From assembly GCF_938039775.1 (NCBI RefSeq), contig NZ_CALHTQ010000050.1:1-8951 (forward strand): DNA of 8,951 nt. Reading direction: 5' to 3'. Of the stretch, positions 1-5,601 are shown one piece after another. How positions within the stretch are numbered: position 1 is the stretch's first letter; every line of letters starts with the position of its first letter. The notes below the pieces were generated by a model. The model was not told the origin of the DNA. It ran no database searches and saw only the letters and a list, made by a program, of their open reading frames with translations. The translations under genes were made by a program, and so were the position numbers. Source of the DNA: an uncultured Mogibacterium sp. Its GTDB lineage: Bacteria > Bacillota_A > Clostridia > Peptostreptococcales > Anaerovoracaceae.

Positions 1-445
1 CAATTATCTGACCGCCCTTGACCTTGATAATATCTGCAAAATTAATGCTCTTAACCGCATCCGCCATTCGTTCTGTAACAGCATAGTCGAGGTTCGTCGT
101 AATCGCCTCATACTCATCTTCAGAAGATGAAAACGCTCTGAGACCATTGTCGATGTCTAACTTAAGAATGTTTATAACACGTGCGACAACAGCGTTCTCG
201 GCTTCGCTATCAAGTGCTTTGCTCTCGATATCTTTGCTCGTGACGAGATGATTCGAGATAACATCTCCAACGGACTTTGCAAGCCTAGATTTCCCCTTAG
301 GTATAGCTCCAGGTGTCAGCGGAACCTTGTGGCCAAAGATGTATTTCTCATGGCGCGGTCTAAAAAGCATCTTGACCGCAATATAATTAGTACAATATCC
401 TATAAGTGCTCCGATTAAAGGGGCAGCGATATATTTAAACATCAT
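1..445 (-). CDS. DUF445 family membrane protein, 5' part (runs off left edge)
   Basis: About 147 codons read leftward from a start at 442 (or the adjacent ATG at 445) with no stop before the window edge, so the C-terminal part is missing. The N-terminus is a hydrophobic segment (IAAPLIGALIGYCTNYIAV, residues about 4-23), followed by KMLFRPRHEKYIFGHKVPLTPG and IPKGKSRLAKSVG. The TNYIAVKMLFRP and LTPGxIPK signatures are characteristic of the DUF445 family (B. subtilis YheB-like), membrane-associated proteins of unknown biochemical role. Two ATGs lie in tandem. The GGAGG at 451-455 is 5 nt from the first and 8 nt from the second, so the second (442) has slightly better spacing. The gene is transcribed divergently from tcdA. 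Family assignment is firm; function is unknown. Confidence 0.88.
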   Translation of the reverse strand, partial: MMFKYIAAPLIGALIGYCTNYIAVKMLFRPRHEKYIFGHKVPLTPGAIPKGKSRLAKSVGDVISNHLVTSKDIESKALDSEAENAVVARVINILKLDIDNGLRAFSSSEDEYEAITTNLDYAVTERMADAVKSINFADIIKVKGGQII

Positions 446-471
446 TAAAACCTCCAGTGTATACGAACGAA

Positions 472-480
472 ATTATATCA
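472..480 (-). promoter_or_regulatory. Extended -10 promoter of the DUF445 gene
   Basis: The minus strand reads TGATATAAT, a perfect extended -10 element (TGnTATAAT), with the hexamer at 472-477. The -35 region at a 17-bp spacing is TGCAAA, a poor match, as is usual for extended -10 promoters. Transcription would start near 465, giving a short leader of about 20 nt that carries the GGAGG ribosome site at 451-455. Confidence 0.65.
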
Positions 481-560
481 CTAACTGGACGTTATTTGCA
501 TAATAATGTAAGATATTTCAGTGATTTATTGTAATATCTATTGATGATTTGTTTTGATAA

Positions 561-575
561 TTTTCGATACGAAAA
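561..575. repeat. Small perfect hairpin upstream of tcdA
   Basis: TTTTCG-ATA-CGAAAA is a 6-bp perfect inverted repeat with a 3-nt loop. It lies 27 nt before the tcdA start and just before the T-arm-like sequence. It could be part of the tcdA leader, a weak divergent terminator, or the variable arm of a decayed type II tRNA. No function can be assigned. Confidence 0.4.
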
Positions 576-577
576 CA

Positions 578-597
578 TGGGGGTTCGAGTCCCTGCG
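578..597 (+). other. tRNA T-arm-like sequence without a tRNA body
   Basis: GGGG-TTCGAGT-CCCT at 580-594 forms a T-stem (three G-C pairs plus one G-T) closing a canonical 7-base T-loop, as in the 3' half of a tRNA. The bases on either side do not supply an acceptor stem, CCA end, anticodon arm or D-arm, so it is not a complete tRNA. It ends only a few bases before the tcdA start codon. It may be the remnant of a tRNA 3' end, for example an old recombination scar, or a chance resemblance. Confidence 0.35.
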
Positions 598-602
598 AGT
601 AT

Positions 603-1358
603 ATGATTAATCAATTTTCAAGAAGTGAATTAATATATGGAAAAGACGCACTCGCGACCCTGAAAGGCTGCCGAGTTGCGGTGTTTGGCGTTGGTGGTGT
701 CGGTGGTTACGTGGTGGAAGCGCTCGCTAGAGCTGGTGTTGGTGCTCTCGATATCATCGATAACGACGATGTCAGCCTGACAAATATAAACAGGCAGATA
801 ATAGCCTCTCATGATACTATCGGCGAAAGCAAGGTAGCAGTGTGTGAGGCTCGAATTAAAATTCTGAATCCCGACTGTAAAGTACGTGGACACCAGATGT
901 TCTATTTGCCGGAGACCGCGGAGCATTTTGACTTCACCGAGTACGACTACGTTGTAGATGCGGTAGATACTGTTTCAGCAAAGCTCGACATCATAGAAAG
1001 GTGCAAAAGCGTGGGAGTTCCGATAATTTCCTGTATGGGGTGCGGAAATCGCATAGATCCCACAAAGCTAGCGATTATGGACATCGCCAAGACATCTATG
1101 GACCCGCTAGCCCAGGTTATACGAAAGGGTCTCAAGGATAGACATATCAAGGGGGTAAAGGTTCTGTGCTCCAGCGAGGAGCCTATCGTGCCGATTATTC
1201 CTGAGGGTGAAGCAGCCGAAGATAAAGGAACTGCCGGCAGAGTAGCGCCTGGGTCAACGCCTTTTGTCCCTGCTGCTGCAGGACTTGTAATAGCTAGCGA
1301 AGTCGTGAAAGAACTCACGGGCTTTGATTCACAAAAACGAACAAAAGGTGGCCGCTAG
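603..1358 (+). CDS. tcdA: tRNA threonylcarbamoyladenosine dehydratase (ThiF/E1-like)
   Basis: A 251-residue E1-like enzyme. The family uses ATP to cyclise the t6A modification at position 37 of ANN-decoding tRNAs to ct6A, in the cytoplasm. Residues 24-36 (RVAVFGVGGVGGY) are the Rossmann nucleotide-binding loop. DNDDVSLTNINRQ (53-65) is the family's ATP/Mg-binding stretch with the conserved Asn and Arg. VVDAVDT (117-123) is the conserved Asp region. CMGCGNRIDP (144-153) and GTAGRVAPGSTPFVPAAAG (209-227) are typical of TcdA/CsdL/YrvM rather than ThiF or MoeB. Length is close to family norms (E. coli about 268). The start is chosen because INQFSRSELIYGKD aligns with the usual TcdA N-terminus (QFSRxELxxGK), but there is no convincing Shine-Dalgarno in the 15 nt before it. 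The stop codon lies inside the loop of the terminator hairpin. Confident call. Confidence 0.95.
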   Translation: MINQFSRSELIYGKDALATLKGCRVAVFGVGGVGGYVVEALARAGVGALDIIDNDDVSLTNINRQIIASHDTIGESKVAVCEARIKILNPDCKVRGHQMFYLPETAEHFDFTEYDYVVDAVDTVSAKLDIIERCKSVGVPIISCMGCGNRIDPTKLAIMDIAKTSMDPLAQVIRKGLKDRHIKGVKVLCSSEEPIVPIIPEGEAAEDKGTAGRVAPGSTPFVPAAAGLVIASEVVKELTGFDSQKRTKGGR

Positions 1359-1371
1359 GTCCACCTTTCTT
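1344..1371. terminator. Shared bidirectional terminator between tcdA and fpg
   Basis: AAAGGTGG (1344-1351) pairs perfectly with CCACCTTT (1361-1368) around a 9-nt loop that contains the tcdA stop codon. On the plus strand the stem runs into TTTCTTACGTTTAATTTT. On the minus strand it runs into TTTTGTTCGTTTTTG. Both sides are T-rich, so one hairpin probably ends both convergent transcripts. Confidence 0.75.
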
Positions 1372-1401
1372 ACGTTTAATTTTAATTGCTAACCACCTAA
1401 A

Positions 1402-2262
1402 TTACTTCTGGCAACTAGGACAATACACACTGCTCCTGCCTGCAATCACAGCTCTCTCAAGCTTGCTTCCGCACCCAGGACATTCCTCTCCAGCGTGGTT
1501 ATATACCTTCAGAAACGGAGTATTTCTATAGTCCGTCCCTTTTCCTGCCAGATAGTCCTCTTCAGAAATCTGGTTCTTGTCTATCATGAAATCCATCATC
1601 TTCGGAATCTCACTGGCAAGAGCCTGCCACTCAACATCGGTAAGCGAATTACAAGCTCTAGTCGGAACAATTCCGCAGCGGTATAGGATTTCGTCGGTGT
1701 AGATATTTCCAAGGCCTGCGATAACGCTTTGGTCGAGGAGCCCCGTCTTGATAGCTGATTTTCTTCGCTGCAGATGCTCCTTCAGATACTCTCCAGTAAG
1801 AGTTGCGTCTGTCGCCTCTGCTCCAAGCTGCCCGATGCCTGTTTCTCTAAATTCGGCACCCGCCGTTATGGCCCACATGCCACCAAACTGCCTTTGGTCG
1901 ATATAACGGAGCTCCTTCTCGACACCATTTTCATCTCTGAGCTTAAAAACGATATGTGTATGCTTCAAGTCCTCATAATCTGGTGGTGTAACGAGCAGAA
2001 CACCCGTCATACGGTAATGAACTACAAGTTTAAGTTCCTCTGGCGCACCTTCGTGCTTCGGCACAATCATGTTGAAAATTAGAAATTTGCCGCGTCGGAG
2101 CGTGGTATTGAACTTACTGCCAATTACAAGCTTCTTGAACTCTTCGGGGCTGTAATTCTTGATGCTCTTTGCTAGCCTCACCTCGACATCTTCAATTGTG
2201 CAGCCGTTTAGCTGTGGCGCGAGAACCCTTCTCGCAGTTTCAACCTCTACTAGTTCGGGCAT
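1402..2262 (-). CDS. mutM: Formamidopyrimidine-DNA glycosylase (Fpg/MutM)
   Basis: A 286-residue bifunctional glycosylase/AP-lyase that removes 8-oxoguanine and formamidopyrimidines from DNA in base-excision repair. The N-terminus PELVEVETARR keeps the catalytic Pro2 and Glu3 exposed after Met removal. RRGK at 56-59 supplies the conserved lysine (Lys57 of E. coli). GLGNIYTDEILY (183-194) is the helix-two-turn-helix with the conserved Asn. The C-terminal zinc finger is CPGC-16-CPSC (Cys261, 264, 281, 284), with Arg276 in its hairpin. Length is slightly above the usual 270. One oddity is Val at residue 5, where most family members have Pro (PELPEVET). AAGGAGG at 2268-2274 sits 5 nt before the ATG and fixes the start. 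The gene faces tcdA and is separated from recR by 171 bp, so it is probably transcribed on its own. Confidence 0.96.
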   Translation of the reverse strand: MPELVEVETARRVLAPQLNGCTIEDVEVRLAKSIKNYSPEEFKKLVIGSKFNTTLRRGKFLIFNMIVPKHEGAPEELKLVVHYRMTGVLLVTPPDYEDLKHTHIVFKLRDENGVEKELRYIDQRQFGGMWAITAGAEFRETGIGQLGAEATDATLTGEYLKEHLQRRKSAIKTGLLDQSVIAGLGNIYTDEILYRCGIVPTRACNSLTDVEWQALASEIPKMMDFMIDKNQISEEDYLAGKGTDYRNTPFLKVYNHAGEECPGCGSKLERAVIAGRSSVYCPSCQK

Positions 2263-2294
2263 CCTTTCCTCCTTGACTACCTCAGGCTATAAGT

Positions 2295-2345
2295 GCTCAC
2301 CTATGCTCAAAAACTAGCTGCTGTATGTGCATAGATTAACTGAGC
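2295..2345. repeat. Two-part inverted repeat in the mutM leader
   Basis: GCTCA (2295-2299) and CTATGC (2301-2306) are matched by GCATAG (2329-2334) and TGAGC (2341-2345). These can form a two-helix stem with a 22-nt apical loop and an asymmetric internal bulge. It would lie in the 5' untranslated region of mutM, whose start is at 2262. No known RNA motif is recognised, and it could be chance in a short AT-rich spacer. Confidence 0.3.
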
Positions 2346-2379
2346 GCATAAATCGAATAATTTCTCTATCTTCACATAT

Positions 2380-2424
2380 AATAAAATAGTCGGTGCCAAT
2401 CAGCAATCCGCCTCATGCACCAAC
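2380..2424 (-). terminator. Terminator of the dnaX-ybaB-recR operon
   Basis: Reading the minus strand, GTTGGTGC (2424-2417) pairs with GCACCGAC (2396-2389) as an 8-bp stem with one U-G wobble and a 20-nt loop. It is followed by TATTTTATTAT. It begins 9 nt after the recR stop codon, the usual place for an intrinsic terminator. The large loop makes it somewhat weaker than the tcdA terminator. Confidence 0.6.
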
Positions 2425-2433
2425 TAGTTTTAT

Positions 2434-3036
2434 TTATATCTCACGTCTTCCTTCCATCGCCTTGAGCAGAGTCACTTCGTCGGCATACTCGAGGTCTCCT
2501 CCTACAGGAATTCCGTGTGCGATTCTCGTCACCTTGATTCCAGACGGCTTTAGCAGCCTAGCGATATACATAGCGGTTGCTTCTCCCTCGATATTAGGAT
2601 TAGTAGCCACGATTATTTCGTCTATCTCTTCGTGCTGCTGGAGCCTTGTGATTAGGGATTTGAGATTTATCTCGTTAGGTCCGATTCCCTCTACAGGCGA
2701 AATAGCACCGTGAAGTACATGGTACAGCCCTTTAAATTCCCTGATTCGCTCCATAGCTATCACATCCTGCGGTGTCTCGACTACGCAGACCTTGGTCCTG
2801 TTTCGTGATTCATCACTACAAATCTCGCATGGATCGGTATCTGTCAGATTGCCGCACACCGAGCAGTAGTGAAGGCTTCTCTTTGCATTCACGATTGAAT
2901 TTGCAAGAGAAGTTGCCTCGCTCTCCTCTAGTGCTAGAATGTGGAATGCTAAACGCTGTGCAGTCTTGCCTCCAATTCCTGGCAGCTTAGACAGCTCATT
3001 TATTAACTTGTTCAGTGGCTTTGGATACTGCCTCAT
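2434..3036 (-). CDS. recR: Recombination mediator protein RecR
   Basis: A 200-residue protein, the standard RecR length. It acts with RecO (and RecF) to load RecA on gapped DNA in recombinational repair. [17 protein letters not shown] (18-34) is the helix-hairpin-helix. Cys58, 61, 70 and 73 (CSVC-8-CEIC) form the zinc site. A Toprim domain follows from about residue 81 ([30 protein letters not shown]). The C-terminal [16 protein letters not shown] is the conserved tail that closes the ring. The ATG lies 12 nt after the stop of the ybaB-type gene, with AAAGG about 7 nt upstream, so it is translated from the dnaX operon mRNA. The gene order matches the conserved dnaX-ybaB-recR block of many bacteria. 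Confidence 0.97.
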   Translation of the reverse strand: MRQYPKPLNKLINELSKLPGIGGKTAQRLAFHILALEESEATSLANSIVNAKRSLHYCSVCGNLTDTDPCEICSDESRNRTKVCVVETPQDVIAMERIREFKGLYHVLHGAISPVEGIGPNEINLKSLITRLQQHEEIDEIIVATNPNIEGEATAMYIARLLKPSGIKVTRIAHGIPVGGDLEYADEVTLLKAMEGRREI

Positions 3037-3048
3037 CTGAACGCCTTT

Positions 3049-3411
3049 CTACATTCCAAACCCAGGGATGTTAAGTCCACCTGTGACTTTGCCCATCTCG
3101 TTCTCAGCGATTGCATCGATCTGGCGCATACCCTCGTTTACAGCCGCCATGATGAGATCCTGAAGCATTTCTACATCATCTGGATCAACAACGTCTCTAT
3201 CGATTACGAGCTTTGTAATCTCCTTGTTGCCGTTTACAGTTACCTCAACCGCACCGCCACCCGCAGTTGCAGTTGTCTCCTGCTCAGCGATTGAAGCCTG
3301 TGCAGCCTCCATATCGCGCTGCATAGCCTGAAGCTGCTTCATCTGCTGCTGCATGTTACCAGCGCCACCGCCAACCTTCTTTTTCTTACCTGCTCTCATA
3401 CCTTTGCCCAT
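3049..3411 (-). CDS. ybaB: YbaB/EbfC family nucleoid-associated protein
   Basis: A 120-residue small DNA-binding protein. The family forms dimers shaped like tweezers and is encoded between dnaX and recR in most bacteria. The body shows the typical MQQQMKQLQAMQRDMEAAQ coiled helix, then the beta stretch VEVTVNGNKEITKLVIDRDVV, and a C-terminal helix LQDLIMAAVNEGMRQIDAIAENEMGKVTGGLNIPG. The first 20 residues are a basic, glycine-rich extension (GKGMRAGKKKKVGGGAG) longer than in E. coli YbaB. The frame is open up to a TTG at 3426, but GGAGGAG (3418-3424) sits 6 nt before the ATG at 3411 and would itself be coding if the TTG were used, so 3411 is the start. The dnaX stop is 21 nt upstream. Confidence 0.94.
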   Translation of the reverse strand: MGKGMRAGKKKKVGGGAGNMQQQMKQLQAMQRDMEAAQASIAEQETTATAGGGAVEVTVNGNKEITKLVIDRDVVDPDDVEMLQDLIMAAVNEGMRQIDAIAENEMGKVTGGLNIPGFGM

Positions 3412-3417
3412 GATTTT

Positions 3418-3424
3418 CTCCTCC
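3418..3424 (-). promoter_or_regulatory. Ribosome binding site that fixes the ybaB start
   Basis: GGAGGAG on the minus strand lies 6 nt before the ATG at 3411. It overlaps the extra codons of the longer TTG-initiated frame, which is therefore unlikely to be used. Confidence 0.85.
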
Positions 3425-3432
3425 AATATGTG

Positions 3433-5253
3433 CTATTTAATGTCTATCTTATCTACGCCAAAAAAGTCAGCCACATCCCTCGCCACTTCTTCGGCTATCT
3501 CGTCTTTTTCTTCTGCCGCCTCGATTAGCTCATCATCGAATCTTGGAAGGCTTGGTTCATCCGCCTGGCTAAGAGTCCGTGCATCTGCAGGATTATACTC
3601 TACCACTCGCAGAGTAATATAGAACTTATCTCCATATAAAGCCTTAGTTATCCTGTTCAGTTCATTTAGAGCATCATCAGCCATAAGACTCTTAGTCTTC
3701 TTGACTTCCACAGTTAGCTCGTTACCATGCAAATCGACTAGCCTCGTGTATTTCGCAACCATCGCCATGAACATGGCATCCACTCTCGCCATCTGGTCAC
3801 AGATTCTGTCCCACATATCATCGAGGTTTTGATTAGCTTCAAATTCCACGATATGCCTATCTGGTGGTGCTCCCTCGAGTGGGTTGAATTTCTGTTCGAA
3901 TAGAGGCTGCGGTTCCTCGATTGTTTGCGCTCTCTGAATGCTAGAATTTGCCTGAGGCTGAGCTTGCGGCTCACCGGTATCAGCAGCTTGTGGCTCCACC
4001 TTCTGAGTGACCCTTTGCGATAATTCCGTGCTTCCTGCTGCTGGTCTCTTCATCTCTCGTGCTTCACTCGGCTCTGGTACAGTTCCTGACTGCGGCCTTG
4101 TATTCCTTGTGCTTATCGAAATATTTGAGTTTATCCGAGCTGGCTCTGCCTTGACCTCAGTTCCCTCGCCTACAATTAGTTTAATCACAGATGTCTCCAG
4201 CAAAATCCTCGGCATAGTCGAAAACTTCGCCTTATTGACGGTGTCCGAAAGCAAGCGAATGCCATAGTTTATCGCTTCATCGCTAAGTGCTTTTGCCTGA
4301 GTGGCGATTCTCGCAGTGTTCTCACTAGAAGCATTTACAAGCTCTGACGGATCCTGCACGTACTTGCAAATCATCAGATTTCTATAATGCAGTAGCCAAT
4401 CCGCAAGCAGCTGCTTGGCATCCTTGCCCATCCTAACCATGGCATCTATATCAGATAGCGCAGTTCCCGCATCACCAGTTCTAATCGCATCAGTGAGCTG
4501 TAGGTAAAAGTCATCTCCCGCGCCACCCGTGTACTCCAGAACCAGCTCTCTGGTTATCAGCTCATCACCTGCATTGATACACTGCTCGAGCAGGCTGAGC
4601 GCATCTCTCACAGAACCATCTGCCTTCCGAGCAATTACTGCTAAGGCATCCTCTGCTATGTTGATTGACTTCTTCTGGCAAATCCTTCTCATGCCGTCTA
4701 GCAGATCATTTTCCGATACATGCCTGAAGTTAAGCGTTAGACACCTTGATTTTATCGTCGCTTTAATCTTCTCCGGGTTGGTTGTCGCCAGTATGAATAT
4801 TACGTGTGCTGGCGGCTCCTCAAGTGTCTTGAGAAACGCATTCTCCGCCGAATCGGTGAGCATGTGCGCCTCGTCTATGATGTAGACCTTGTACTTTCCA
4901 ACGGTTGGTGGATATTGTACAGACTCAGTAATCTGCCTCAGGCTCTCAACACCATTGTTGGATGCTGCGTCCAGCTCTACTACGTCGAGAAATCTCCCCT
5001 CTGTAATCGCCCTACAATTAGCGCACTCACCACACGGTAGGTCTACGCCGGGATCGCTGCAGGTGCAGTTAACAGCTTTTGCAAGAATCCTCGCAGTCGT
5101 CGTCTTACCTGTACCGCGAGTTCCCGCAAACAGATACGACTGACTCACAGTGCCTTTCTTAATCTGGTTGCGAAGTATCTTCACAATATGCTTCTGTCCA
5201 ATTATCTCTTCAAAGCGTTCAGGCCTCTCGGACCTATACAGTGCCAGATGCAT
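3433..5253 (-). CDS. dnaX: DNA polymerase III subunit gamma/tau (clamp loader ATPase)
   Basis: A 606-residue AAA+ ATPase that drives the clamp loader, which places the sliding clamp on primed DNA at the replication fork. The Walker A motif GTRGTGKT is at 44-51. The zinc module has Cys63/65, 74, 77 and 80. Walker B is IIDEAH (125-130), sensor 1 is ATTNP (156-160), and SRC (169-171) is the arginine-finger motif. The clamp-loader collar region (VRDALSLLEQCINAG and onward) follows. Next comes a Pro/Gln/Glu-rich linker at about 380-450, and a C-terminal tau-type domain ending in an acidic tail. The start at 5253 is set by AAGGAGG at 5261-5267, 7 nt upstream. An open extension to a TTG at 5301 has no ribosome site and would run nearly into the SRP RNA gene. 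No A-rich slippery site for a gamma form is evident. Confidence 0.96.
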   Translation of the reverse strand: MHLALYRSERPERFEEIIGQKHIVKILRNQIKKGTVSQSYLFAGTRGTGKTTTARILAKAVNCTCSDPGVDLPCGECANCRAITEGRFLDVVELDAASNNGVESLRQITESVQYPPTVGKYKVYIIDEAHMLTDSAENAFLKTLEEPPAHVIFILATTNPEKIKATIKSRCLTLNFRHVSENDLLDGMRRICQKKSINIAEDALAVIARKADGSVRDALSLLEQCINAGDELITRELVLEYTGGAGDDFYLQLTDAIRTGDAGTALSDIDAMVRMGKDAKQLLADWLLHYRNLMICKYVQDPSELVNASSENTARIATQAKALSDEAINYGIRLLSDTVNKAKFSTMPRILLETSVIKLIVGEGTEVKAEPARINSNISISTRNTRPQSGTVPEPSEAREMKRPAAGSTELSQRVTQKVEPQAADTGEPQAQPQANSSIQRAQTIEEPQPLFEQKFNPLEGAPPDRHIVEFEANQNLDDMWDRICDQMARVDAMFMAMVAKYTRLVDLHGNELTVEVKKTKSLMADDALNELNRITKALYGDKFYITLRVVEYNPADARTLSQADEPSLPRFDDELIEAAEEKDEIAEEVARDVADFFGVDKIDIK

Positions 5254-5260
5254 ATCGTTA

Positions 5261-5267
5261 CCTCCTT
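5261..5267 (-). promoter_or_regulatory. Ribosome binding site that fixes the dnaX start
   Basis: AAGGAGG on the minus strand with 7-nt spacing to the ATG at 5253. This is a near-perfect anti-16S match and rules out the upstream TTG at 5301. Confidence 0.88.
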
Positions 5268-5310
5268 CTCGATAGTTGGGTCCCCCCTGGTTTGGGTCCA
5301 AATAGAAATT

Positions 5311-5458
5311 TAGCTCTTAGACACCTTGCGGCCGGTAGGAGGCGAATCTGCGGCACATGAGATGTCCCGCTTAATGATGCTTCCTCTCGGACCTGACATG
5401 GTTCACAGTATCCCATTGCGCAGGACCCCCTACAAACCGCAAGCTGCCTAAGAGCACC
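5311..5458 (-). ncRNA. ffs: Bacterial signal recognition particle RNA, without Alu domain
   Basis: The minus strand contains the conserved SRP domain IV core: GTGAACC, then GTCAGGTCCGAGAGGAAGCA, then TTAAGCGG. A GAGA (GNRA) tetraloop caps the Ffh-binding hairpin (GAGA at about 5384-5387). The two ends pair over a long helix: GCTCTTAG and CTTGCGG near 5434-5455 match CCGCAAG and CTAAGAGC near 5313-5332. Inner segments (TAGG/CCTA, CTGCG/CGCAG) continue the rod, so the gene spans about 148 nt with no separate 5' Alu domain. With Ffh it targets nascent membrane and exported proteins to FtsY and the translocon. It lies upstream of dnaX, as scr does in B. subtilis. End points are estimated to within a few bases. 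Confidence 0.94.
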
Positions 5459-5463
5459 TAAAT

Positions 5464-5492
5464 ATTATATTATCTATATTAACTAGTGTCAA
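5464..5492 (-). promoter_or_regulatory. Consensus sigma-A promoter of the SRP RNA gene
   Basis: The minus strand has TTGACA (5492-5487), a 17-bp spacer and TATAAT (5469-5464): both hexamers perfect at the optimal distance. Transcription should begin near 5457-5459, exactly at the 5' end of the SRP RNA terminal helix. No clear terminator separates the SRP RNA from dnaX and no other promoter is visible in the 57-nt gap. This promoter may therefore also drive dnaX-ybaB-recR. Confidence 0.93.
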
Positions 5493-5532
5493 TCAATCAT
5501 GGGTTGGAATTGTCTATTTTGAAATGAATTTG

Positions 5533-5560
5533 AAGGTTAATTTGTAAACAAATTATCCTT
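5533..5560 (-). terminator. Hairpin after the last propeller gene, possible terminator
   Basis: Starting at the last base of the stop codon, the minus strand reads AAGG-A-TAATTTG-TTTA-CAAATTA-A-CCTT. This is an 11-bp stem with a single A/A mismatch and a 4-nt loop. The following sequence (CAAATTCATTTC) is only moderately T-rich, so termination may be weak. It would insulate the SRP RNA promoter 40 bp downstream from readthrough. An operator role is also possible, as the element is symmetric. Confidence 0.5.
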
Positions 5561-5601
5561 TAATTTAGCTCATATAGAACTTTGCCTGAGTTGTTGATGT
5601 A
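5560..5601. repeat. 3'-end repeat, copy in paralog 1
   Basis: This 42-bp stretch, covering the stop codon and last 13 codons, matches 7854-7895 at 39 of 42 positions. The corresponding end of paralog 2 (from 6730) is clearly different. Confidence 0.85.

Noticed and set aside
561..602. A complete tRNA gene before tcdA
   Set aside because: Only the T-arm is present. No D-arm, anticodon arm, acceptor pairing or CCA could be found upstream or downstream.
947..1318. Long open frames opposite tcdA, mutM, recR and dnaX
   Set aside because: They lie wholly within confident genes on the other strand or frame, have no ribosome sites of note, and encode no recognisable motifs.
3412..3426. Longer ybaB product starting at TTG 3426
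   Set aside because: The strong GGAGGAG would lie inside the coding sequence, and the ATG at 3411 is spaced correctly from it.
3433..5253. Programmed frameshift in dnaX giving a short gamma form
   Set aside because: No A AAA AAG-type heptamer is found in the expected region. The longest A run on the coding strand near the 3' end (within GAAGAAAAAGACG) is too short and lies too late in the gene.
5254..5301. Longer DnaX starting at TTG 5301
   Set aside because: There is no ribosome site before it, the extra residues are not DnaX-like, and the AAGGAGG at 5261-5267 points to 5253.
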